Positions 37,479 to 43,759 of a stretch of DNA of 64,000 bases are shown here, piece after piece. Source of the stretch: Gammaproteobacteria bacterium (GTDB lineage: Bacteria; Pseudomonadota; Gammaproteobacteria; Eutrophobiales; Eutrophobiaceae); the NCBI GenBank assembly GCA_004297165.1, contig SCUJ01000006.1, positions 1,584,045-1,648,044 on the forward strand. The letters run 5' to 3'. Within the stretch, counting starts at the first letter, position 1; every line of letters starts with the position of its first letter. A program made the position numbers and the translations under genes. The notes under the pieces are model-generated. The model was not told the origin of the DNA. It ran no database searches and worked only from the letters and a program-made list of their open reading frames with translations.

Positions 37479-37786
37479 CAGCGTCGATCGGCCTGCGATT
37501 TGCTGGCGCGTTCCCGCCGCATGGCCTTAGGGTCGACCTGCACCGGCCGGTAGATCTCAATCCGGCCGCCGGCGATAAGCGTTTCCTCCAGTCCGGCGAA
37601 ACGGCTGAAGACCCCGACCCGGTTGACGTCCAGATCAATCTCCGGACAGCGCGCCAGGATCCCTGAACGCTCGATGGCCGCGCGGATCGAACTGCCTGCT
37701 GGCATGCGCACAGGGATGCGGACAACCTCAGCGTTGCCGGCGTAGGCGACCTCGACCGCGATCTCGTGATTTCGTATTGCCGTCAT
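37478..37786 (-). CDS. rnfH: RnfH family protein
   Basis: A 102-residue ubiquitin-like RnfH/UPF0125 protein, with IAVEVAYAGNAEVVRIPVRMPAGSSIRAAIERSGILARCPEIDLDVNRVGVFSRFAGLEETLIAGGRIEIYRPVQVDPKAMRRERA. The cellular role is unsettled. Usually it follows ratA in an operon next to smpB; no ratA is found here. ATG 37786 starts the conserved region, and the ORF track start at 37882 is too far upstream. It is divergent from smpB. Confidence 0.93.
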   Translation of the reverse strand: MTAIRNHEIAVEVAYAGNAEVVRIPVRMPAGSSIRAAIERSGILARCPEIDLDVNRVGVFSRFAGLEETLIAGGRIEIYRPVQVDPKAMRRERASKSQADRR

Positions 37787-37899
37787 GGGACGGGCATTCT
37801 GCGGTAATTCCCGCACCCGGACAACCCGCCGCGATCCCGCCGGGACGCGCGCGAGCCGCGCGGCTATAATGCCCCCGGCCAATCCAACGACACCCTCCC

Positions 37900-38373
37900 A
37901 TGAGCAAGAAGAAACCCGGCGCCGTCTCGAACACCATCGTCCTCAATAAAAAGGCGGGGCACGATTTCTTCATCGAGGAGCGCCTGGAGGCTGGACTCGT
38001 TCTGGAGGGTTGGGAGGCCAAGAGCCTGCGCGCCGGCAAGGTGCAGATCCGGGACAGCTACATCCTGCTGAAGGACGGCGAGGCCTTTCTCTTCGGCGCG
38101 CTCATTACCCCGCTGCCCACGGCCTCGACCCACATTCATCCCGACTCCATGCGCAACCGCAAGCTGCTGCTGCATCAGCGTGAATTGAGCCGGCTCATCG
38201 GCGCCGTCGAACGCAAGGGTTACACCGTTGTGCCCACCGCCATGTACTGGAAGAAGGGCCGCGCCAAACTCGAGATCGGGCTCGCCAAGGGCAAGCAAAG
38301 CCATGACAAGCGGCAGGCGGAGAAAGAACGGGACTGGCAGCGGGAGAAACAGCGGCTGTTGAAGATACATTAA
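37900..38373 (+). CDS. smpB: SsrA-binding protein SmpB
   Basis: A 157-residue partner of tmRNA in trans-translation. Motifs: [57 protein letters not shown] and the lysine-rich C-terminal tail [31 protein letters not shown]. The length is typical. A TATAAT lies at 37865-37870, about 30 bases before the start. It sits next to ssrA, 99 bases before the mature tmRNA 5' end, as in E. coli. Confidence 0.97.
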   Translation: MSKKKPGAVSNTIVLNKKAGHDFFIEERLEAGLVLEGWEAKSLRAGKVQIRDSYILLKDGEAFLFGALITPLPTASTHIHPDSMRNRKLLLHQRELSRLIGAVERKGYTVVPTAMYWKKGRAKLEIGLAKGKQSHDKRQAEKERDWQREKQRLLKIH

Positions 38374-38417
38374 TGAATCCGGAACGAAACCCGTTAGGCT
38401 CGGTCGGAGATACCGTC

Positions 38418-38423
38418 TATAAT
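38418..38423 (+). promoter_or_regulatory. Candidate -10 box of the ssrA promoter
   Basis: TATAAT at 38418-38423 lies 49 bases before the mature 5' end; no strong -35 is visible. Transcription would begin near 38430, leaving a leader removed by 5' processing. Confidence 0.45.
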
Positions 38424-38437
38424 CCGATTGTCCCTTA

Positions 38438-38465
38438 GTCATTCGTCACTGGTCATTTGTCATTT
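38438..38465. repeat. Four-copy 7-bp tandem repeat before ssrA
   Basis: GTCATTC-GTCACTG-GTCATTT-GTCATTT: four consecutive 7-base units in the leader between the ssrA -10 box and the mature 5' end. Such GTCATT arrays occur between genes in other proteobacteria. Function unknown. Confidence 0.6.
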
Positions 38466-38563
38466 GAGTTAAGGGGGCGCATTGGTTTCGACGTGGGTCA
38501 TGAAACCGGAAGGGCATGCCGAGGGGCAGAGCACCTCGTAAATCCAGCTGCAAAAATATAGTT

Positions 38564-38596
38564 GCCAACGACGACAACTACGCACTCGCTGCCTAA
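38564..38596 (+). other. tmRNA tag reading frame
   Basis: Resume codon GCC then AAC GAC GAC AAC TAC GCA CTC GCT GCC TAA, giving the proteolysis tag ANDDNYALAA. Its LAA end suits ClpXP recognition, and it differs from the E. coli tag (ANDENYALAA) by one residue. Confidence 0.9.
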
Positions 38597-38815
38597 ACCG
38601 CAGTAGATTGCCGTCTGCCTGACGTGTGCTTGTACGCTCAGATCCAGGCGTCGACCCATACAAGATCGCGATGAAGTCTGTCCGGGACGGATTCGTTAAA
38701 ACCTTACGGAATCGCTCGTTGTCTTTCCTGCCGCTCGGATAGCAACGGGTTAAACTCAAAGAGTCGGCTACGCATGTAGAACTGAAGGCCGAAGGCTTGC
38801 GGACGCGGGTTCGAT

Positions 38816-39086
38816 CAGTAAAAGGTCGCCTTTGCCCGTAAGGGTAAAGTGAAAAACGGGGCTCACATCGGTGAAACCTACTGTCTGAAGACTAGGGCAA
38901 CACCGAGGGGTAAGCAGAGGGCCAACCTCAGACTTGCCCTGTAGAGACTCATAGATCCACTGACCAGCATTAAGGCGAGTGGATACTAGGATTCACCGGC
39001 GAACATCCAGGTGAATAATACGCCCCGCATCCTGTAGACAGGATGAAGGTATAGTCCAGCCCGATTCGAAAGAACCGGAACAGCTG
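38816..39086 (+). mobile_element. Group I intron in the ssrA T-loop
   Basis: A 271-nt insertion between TTCGAT and TCCCGC. The 5' exon end CGAU can pair with GUCG in the intron (GGTCGCC), placing the required U-G pair at the splice site (P1). A CTTTGCCC-GTAA-GGGTAAAG hairpin with a GNRA loop fits P2. GACT in TAGAGACTCATAG and AGTC in GGTATAGTCCAG pair as P7. CATCCTG-TAGA-CAGGATG fits P8, and CCGATTC-GAAA-GAACCGG fits P9. The last intron base is G, as required. No open reading frame is inside. The subgroup cannot be assigned by eye. Confidence 0.88.
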
Positions 39087-39107
39087 TCCCGCCGCCTCCA
39101 CCAATAA

Positions 39108-39139
39108 CTGCCGGGTTGCAAGGCCCGGCAGACCTTTTT
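39108..39139 (+). terminator. Rho-independent terminator of ssrA
   Basis: CTGCCGGG (39108-39115) and CCCGGCAG (39124-39131) form a perfect 8-bp stem with loop TTGCAAGG, followed by ACC and TTTTT. It lies 4 bases after the encoded CCA, so the endonuclease gene downstream is not in the same transcript unless the terminator is bypassed. Confidence 0.85.
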
Positions 39140-39165
39140 GGGTTTTTTCCTGAGTGGAGATAAGG

Positions 39166-39597
39166 ATGTCTCGTTACAAGAAAACCTGTTGCTTGACGGA
39201 AGCCCAGGCCGCTTATATTGCCGGGTTAATGGATGGTGAAGGAACGATTACACTTACAAAAAGACACCGTAATGAACACCGTCAAATCGTGGTCTCCATC
39301 AGTAATAACGAAAAGTGTCTGCTCGACTACGTTATATCAGTAGCTGGAATTGGAGTAATCTCCAAGAAATCCGATATGCGGTCGAAAAATATCAACTATT
39401 CCTACACAGTCACCAATCGGCAGGCATTAGAATTATTGTCGCAGATCAATCCGTATCTGATCGGCTATAAAAAGGAACGTGCGAATTATGTGCTGAAGCA
39501 CTATCTGGCTTTAACCCCGAGGAACGGAAAATATTCCAGAGAGCTATTAGAACGGAGAACTGATTTTATTGATTCGTTTTTCAGAATCCGGCCTTGA
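39166..39597 (+). CDS. LAGLIDADG homing endonuclease, outside the intron
   Basis: A 143-residue single-motif LAGLIDADG protein, so likely a homodimer: AAYIAGLMDGEGTITLTKR at about residues 13-31, then a family-typical beta fold (HRQIVVSISNNEKCLLDYVISVAGIGVISKKSDMR) and a C-terminal helical end. The acidic metal ligand positions (D and E in GLMDGEG) are intact. ATG 39166 has GGAG and AAGG sites just before it; the earlier GTG is less likely. The gene is AT-rich compared with neighbours, suggesting transfer. It lies 62 bases past the ssrA 3' end rather than inside the intron; cleavage of intronless ssrA alleles is the expected but unproven role. Confidence 0.85.
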   Translation: MSRYKKTCCLTEAQAAYIAGLMDGEGTITLTKRHRNEHRQIVVSISNNEKCLLDYVISVAGIGVISKKSDMRSKNINYSYTVTNRQALELLSQINPYLIGYKKERANYVLKHYLALTPRNGKYSRELLERRTDFIDSFFRIRP

Positions 39598-39615
39598 TAC
39601 AGGAAGACTTGGAAT

Positions 39616-39643
39616 CCGTGTTTGACTCCCGCCGTCCTCACCA
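39616..39643 (+). pseudogene. Vestigial uninterrupted ssrA 3' end
   Basis: CCGTGTTTGACTCCCGCCGTCCTCACCA resembles the spliced ssrA 3' end GCGGGTTCGATTCCCGCCG-CCTCCACCA: 15 of the first 19 bases match, and the rest matches with one insertion and one deletion. It carries the T-loop without an intron. No acceptor arm partner or D-arm is nearby, so it cannot fold as a tmRNA. It is probably the displaced native 3' end of ssrA after integration of the upstream segment. Confidence 0.65.
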
Positions 39644-39709
39644 ATCCAGGGTTTACTTCAGACCAGAACAAGCCAAGTCAGGCCGGAGAAACAAAGGTTT
39701 CAGACGTGA

Positions 39710-40834
39710 CTACTCCGACAGATCGTTCAACTCGTAACTGGTGCTGCGCCCGCCCGCCTCGGTTTTCCGCAGCACACGCCGCGTAAGCAAATCGTTGATG
39801 TCACGCAACGCAGTATCCGGTGAACACTTGACGATGGTTGCCCATTTGCTGCTGGTGAGCTTCCCCTCGAAGCCATCAAGCAGCTTGTTGAGCAACTTCA
39901 CCTGCCGCTCGTTCAGCGGCATCTCCGCCCAGCGCTGCCAGAAACGCGCCTTGGTCAACACGACGTTGAGTGTGTGCTGAGCCTGATCGACCGCGCGATG
40001 GAGGGCGTCGAGGAACCATGCAAACCACTCGGTGACATCCATCGATCGCTTCTGGGTCCGTTCCAGGATGTCGTAGTAGGCCTTGCGCTCCCGCTGGATC
40101 TGCGCCGACATACTGTAGAAACGCCGGGGACTGCCATCGGCGCGCGCCAGCAGCAAATCGCCGATAGCCCGCGCGATACGGCCATTGCCATCGTCGAACG
40201 GGTGGACGGTGACGAACCACAGATGACCGAGCCCGGCCTTGAGCAGCGGCGGTTCGTTCGATGCGCTATTCACCCAATCGAGGAACCGGCTAATTTCGGC
40301 CTCCAGACGGGCGGCGGGCGGGGCCTCAAAATGCACGCGCTGGCGGCCGATCGGGCCAGACACCACTTGCATCGTACCGCTGGCGTCGTCGCGCCAGCCA
40401 CCGACCTTGATCCTGGAGAGACCGGAGTAGCCGGTGTGAAACAGCGCGGCATGCCAGCCTAGCAGACGCTCCCGCGAGACCGGCGCATGACAGTTGGCGG
40501 TGGCGTCGAGCACCATTTCGACCACGCCTTCGACATGCCGATCCACCGGCGCGAGAGCGCCGATATCCACGCCCAGCCTGCGGGCGATGGACGAACGCAC
40601 GGATTCGACATCGAGCTGCTCACCCTCGATCTCGCTGGTCTTGACCACGTCCTCGGTGAGTGCGGCGAGGCTTGCCTGATCGCGCAGCGCCATGCCCACA
40701 TCAGCCAGACGCCCTATCAAGAGGCCCTGGTCGCGACTGACCTCGGCCATGGGTCCGGCCAGGGCCGCTAGGTCGAAGCGCCAGTTCGGCCAGTCATCAG
40801 CCTGCCAGATGTATTTATAATCGCCGCTATTCAT
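39710..40834 (-). CDS. Fic family protein with DUF4172-type N-terminal domain
   Basis: A 374-residue Fic (AMP-transferring) protein. The N-terminal domain has YKYIWQADDWPNWRF and the inhibitory-helix motif TSEIEG, fitting the (S/T)xxxE(G/N) rule for self-inhibition. The Fic core motif VTVHPFDDGNGRIARAIGDLLLAR is near residue 200. The C-terminal 110 residues look like a winged helix (SKWATIVKCSPDTALRDINDLLTRRVLRKTEAGGR). It would transfer AMP to hydroxyl side chains of target proteins. ATG 40834 is the start. It lies next to ssrA, a common insertion hotspot. A palindrome about 41 bases upstream may be its operator. Confidence 0.92.
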   Translation of the reverse strand: MNSGDYKYIWQADDWPNWRFDLAALAGPMAEVSRDQGLLIGRLADVGMALRDQASLAALTEDVVKTSEIEGEQLDVESVRSSIARRLGVDIGALAPVDRHVEGVVEMVLDATANCHAPVSRERLLGWHAALFHTGYSGLSRIKVGGWRDDASGTMQVVSGPIGRQRVHFEAPPAARLEAEISRFLDWVNSASNEPPLLKAGLGHLWFVTVHPFDDGNGRIARAIGDLLLARADGSPRRFYSMSAQIQRERKAYYDILERTQKRSMDVTEWFAWFLDALHRAVDQAQHTLNVVLTKARFWQRWAEMPLNERQVKLLNKLLDGFEGKLTSSKWATIVKCSPDTALRDINDLLTRRVLRKTEAGGRSTSYELNDLSE

Positions 40835-40874
40835 GCGGAGATTATGGGTCTCAATCTCCACATTGGCAAGTTAT

Positions 40875-40895
40875 TCACCGCAGTATATGCGGTGA
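40875..40895. promoter_or_regulatory. Palindromic candidate operator before the fic gene
   Basis: TCACCGCA-gtata-TGCGGTGA: perfect 8-bp arms, ending 41 bases before the Fic start. On the minus strand it contains TATACT, a possible -10 box, so a bound protein would block transcription; the winged helix of the Fic protein itself is a candidate binder. The motif is speculative but the symmetry is exact. Confidence 0.5.
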
Positions 40896-40979
40896 TAAAG
40901 GCACCATTCCCCGTAAATGGCTGTTTGGATTGCGTTCTGTCCGGCCGCGCCGCCTGAAACCTTGATGATAATGGCTCGC

Positions 40980-41885
40980 TTATCTCGGCACCGGATCAGA
41001 GGACGGCCAGAAGCGCGCGGTCGATATCGGCAGGCCGCGGAAGAAGGCGCTGATCGCGTGGATCTCGCCGCCCCACACCTTGAAGGCCTCGAAGGTGACG
41101 AGCGCGTTGCCTTCGCCGTAGGAGGAGCCGGTGTGACCGAAGTTCATCCACAACAGCACGACGCCGTTTTCCTCGTCCACGGCCGCGACGCTGGCGATGA
41201 TGCCGGGATGCACCATGATATTCTGCGTGTACAGGCCGCAATCGGCGCGGCCGCAGCCCTCTCCCGCCGTGATCACGCCGTTTTCGACGCGGTAGGTCTC
41301 GGGGGCGAACGGCGTGCCGCCGTCGGTGAAATTGCCGACGCGCAGTCCCTCGGTATAGGTAAGCGCGGTCCGGATCATCGTCGCGCGCGACTGCCGCTTG
41401 CCCGCAGGGATCGGATCGTCCAGGCCCCGGATCGGTTTGCCGAGTTCCGTCGGCTGAAAGCGCGATCCGGGTGTGATGCGCTGCACGAGTGATTCGATGC
41501 CGGCGATCTTCCGGTCCCGCAGGTGGAGCACGATGGAATAGAGCGCCGGGTTCGCGCCTTCGAGCAACTGCACGTGGGCGGCGGCGATCTGCTTGCGCAC
41601 ATCCAGATAATCGTGCCGGAACGTGCCCTTGCCCGTCACCGTTTGCCACAGGCCCTCGCCTATCTTGAGCGCCTTCGAATCCTCGGTGACGCGGACGTCG
41701 TCCGCGAGCGGAAGCTTCGAGGGATCATGCGCCACGAGGGCATCGAGATAAGCCGTCAGCATCTCTGTCATGCAGTTCCGATCGCACTTTTCGGTCGCGG
41801 CGGATGCGCCGGACGAGCCCAACAGCAAAGCGAAACCAGATACGAGAAGAATCCCTATAGCCGTTTGTACCTTATGCTGCCACAT
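40980..41885 (-). CDS. Secreted DUF8021-like protein of unknown function
   Basis: A 301-residue protein with a signal peptide (MWQHKVQTAIGILLVSGFALLLGSSGASAA) and then CDRNCMTEMLTAYLDALVAHDPSKLPLADDVRVTEDSKALKIGEGLWQTVTG, which resembles a large family of exported SnoaL-like proteins annotated as DUF8021. The C-terminal part includes GRADCGLYTQNIMVHPGIIASVAAVDEENGVVLLWMNFGHTGSSYGEGNALVTFEAFKVWGGEIHAISAFF. Paired cysteines (CDRNC, CGRADC) would form disulfides in the periplasm. The function is unknown; it lies in an accessory stretch with other secreted proteins. Confidence 0.75.
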   Translation of the reverse strand: MWQHKVQTAIGILLVSGFALLLGSSGASAATEKCDRNCMTEMLTAYLDALVAHDPSKLPLADDVRVTEDSKALKIGEGLWQTVTGKGTFRHDYLDVRKQIAAAHVQLLEGANPALYSIVLHLRDRKIAGIESLVQRITPGSRFQPTELGKPIRGLDDPIPAGKRQSRATMIRTALTYTEGLRVGNFTDGGTPFAPETYRVENGVITAGEGCGRADCGLYTQNIMVHPGIIASVAAVDEENGVVLLWMNFGHTGSSYGEGNALVTFEAFKVWGGEIHAISAFFRGLPISTARFWPSSDPVPR

Positions 41886-42022
41886 GATGTGTCCTCCGGG
41901 TGGTCGTGCCTGATGGAGTGAACGATCGATTTCTATCGTTCAGCGGTGAAAGCCTTTTCGGTATTATAGGCGGCAACTCCTGGCCAGCAACCATCCGGAA
42001 TCATTCAAGGTCGATCACTCCC

Positions 42023-42973
42023 ATGCATATCGTCGTCACGGGCGCAAACGGCTTCATCGGCAGTCACCTGACCAAAGCCCTGCTCGAACGGGCGGAGCGG
42101 GACCCCGCGGCGTGGCCGCTGCAACGGCTGACGGCCGTCGATCTGTCGTTGAACCAACTGCCGGATCATTCGCTGCTGCGGCGCATCGAAGGCAGCTTCG
42201 CCGACGACGCGGCGTTGCAACGCGCGTTGACGCCGCCGGCCGATCTGGTATTCCACCTGGCCTCGGTGCCGAGCGGCCGCAGCGAAACCGATCCGGCGCT
42301 CGGCATGGCGGTCAACGTACAGGGGACGCTGCGCCTGCTCGATATGCTGAAGGCTCAAGGCAATGCGCCGACCGTCGTCTTCGCCAGCTCGATCGCGGTG
42401 TATGGCAAACCGCAGGCCCCACTGGTCACCGACGATACCCCGCCGCTGCCCACGCTGAGCTATGGCGCACACAAGGTGATCGGCGAGATATTGGTCAACG
42501 ACCATGTGCGGCGCGGCTGGATAAAGGGTTGTTCGTTGCGTTTACCGGGCATCGTCACGCGACCGCCGGAACCAAACGGCGCGGTATCGATCTTCCTCAG
42601 CGATCTGATCCGCGAACTGAGCCAGGGCCGCCCGTTCACCTGCCCCACATCAAGGGACGCGCACACCTGGCTGATGTCCATCGGCTGCTGCGTCGAGAAC
42701 CTGCTGCACGCCGCCCGCCAAACCTTCGGCGAGCGCCGGACCTTTCTGATCCCGCCGCTGCACGTGCATCTCGGCAGTCTGGTACAGGCCATCGGCGAAC
42801 AGTTTCAAATCCCAACCATCGACCGGTTGATCGCCTGGCAACCCGATCCCTGGGTGGAATTCAACTTCGGCAGCTATCCGCCGGTGCAATTGCCGCTCGC
42901 CGAGGCGCAGGGCTTTCAAGCCGACCGGGATTTGCGCAGTCTGGTGGCGGATTCGCTGGCGTCAGGGTATTAG
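42023..42973 (+). CDS. NAD-dependent epimerase/dehydratase, D-erythronate dehydrogenase-like
   Basis: A 316-residue extended short-chain dehydrogenase. The NAD motif MHIVVTGANGFIGSHLTKALLE opens the protein; the catalytic tyrosine-lysine pair is in LSYGAHKVIGEILVNDH near residue 150, with FASSIAVYGKPQAPLVTDDTPPLPT before it. The segment HLASVPSGRSETDPALGMAVNVQGTLRLLD and the catalytic segment resemble D-erythronate dehydrogenase (DenD) family proteins, but the substrate is not certain. ATG 42023 starts the domain; the ORF track start at 41900 is too far upstream. Confidence 0.88.
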   Translation: MHIVVTGANGFIGSHLTKALLERAERDPAAWPLQRLTAVDLSLNQLPDHSLLRRIEGSFADDAALQRALTPPADLVFHLASVPSGRSETDPALGMAVNVQGTLRLLDMLKAQGNAPTVVFASSIAVYGKPQAPLVTDDTPPLPTLSYGAHKVIGEILVNDHVRRGWIKGCSLRLPGIVTRPPEPNGAVSIFLSDLIRELSQGRPFTCPTSRDAHTWLMSIGCCVENLLHAARQTFGERRTFLIPPLHVHLGSLVQAIGEQFQIPTIDRLIAWQPDPWVEFNFGSYPPVQLPLAEAQGFQADRDLRSLVADSLASGY

Positions 42974-43009
42974 GCGCCGGAGGTCCATCGCCCTCATCTT
43001 CCGTCCCAT

Positions 43010-43582
43010 TTATTTCACCTGATATACCTGGATCCGGATTGCGCCGAGCGCTGGCGGACCGTCGGTGGGAGCGGTTCCAGCCGGCGGGCGATCCATTTCC
43101 AGCGTGGCGATGAACGTACCGCGGGTCAGCCATTCGTGCGGGCCTTTCGGCGCCTCGAAGCGCGGGCGGAAGAAACTGCGCTCGCCGCCGGGACCGCCGA
43201 AGCCGCAACTGAACGATTCGTTGAGGATGTGGATCACCGCGCCGTCGCTCGCTTCGAGAAAGTAATCGGCGCTCAGCGTGCCGCAGCCGCCGGCATAACG
43301 AAGCTGAAAATCCCAGCCGCCCGGGATGACGCGCCCTTGCAGTTTGGGCCCGGCTATTGTTCCGCCAGTGATCGGGATGTACTGTCGGTGACCCAGCGCG
43401 GTCTCGCCCAGCACGGTGGCGGGCGCCAGCGTGACGCGCTCCTCAAAGACAAATTCCACCTTCGGGAACTGCTCGGGATCTGGCATCGCGCCAAGCTCGG
43501 CTGGCTCGCCCTGGGCGTGGACATCGAGCAGCGACGCTCCGAGTAACAAAGCGCTCATGCAACACAGGATGTGTGGATTCAT
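43010..43582 (-). CDS. DUF3237 family secreted protein
   Basis: A 190-residue protein with signal peptide (MNPHILCCMSALLLGASLLDVHA) and a DUF3237 domain: QFPKVEFVFEERVTLAPATVLGETALGHRQYIPITGGTIAGPKLQGRVIPGGWDFQLRYAGGCGTLSADYFLEASDGAVIHILNESF. DUF3237 members form a beta-barrel, and their activity is mostly unknown. The gene is convergent with the epimerase and divergent from the PQQ gene. ATG 43582 is chosen from the signal peptide; the track start at 43678 is unrelated. Confidence 0.83.
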   Translation of the reverse strand: MNPHILCCMSALLLGASLLDVHAQGEPAELGAMPDPEQFPKVEFVFEERVTLAPATVLGETALGHRQYIPITGGTIAGPKLQGRVIPGGWDFQLRYAGGCGTLSADYFLEASDGAVIHILNESFSCGFGGPGGERSFFRPRFEAPKGPHEWLTRGTFIATLEMDRPPAGTAPTDGPPALGAIRIQVYQVK

Positions 43583-43759
43583 CGCATTTATTCCCCTATT
43601 TTTCGAAATATCTGACGCCAGTATATACCAGGCATTTTCAACATTAATCGACGGCATCGACCAATGAGTGCGCCTCATGCGCGCATTGCGACCGGCGGTT
43701 CACCGCCGTGCGGATCCGGGGTATTCTGCCCATCATTTAATAATATACGGAGATTGTTC

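Larger units (their letters stand above)
38473..39103 (+). ncRNA. ssrA: tmRNA (ssrA), interrupted by a group I intron
   Basis: The gene starts GGGGGCGCATTGGTTTCGACG, typical for tmRNA. The tag reading frame AACGACGACAACTACGC region encodes ANDDNYALAA with TAA at 38594-38596. The 3' end is CCGCCTCCACCA at 39092-39103, and its acceptor arm CGCCTCC pairs with GGGGGCG at the 5' end. The T-arm is split: GCGGGTTCGAT (ends 38815) and TCCCGC (starts 39087) join to a standard 5-bp T-stem with loop TTCGATT. The mature RNA would be 360 nt (343 + 17), close to E. coli tmRNA. A terminator follows the gene. Confidence 0.93.

Noticed and set aside
39616-39643. A second functional tmRNA or a tRNA
   Set aside because: No 5' partner for the acceptor stem and no D-arm or anticodon-arm structure are nearby; only the 3' end is present.
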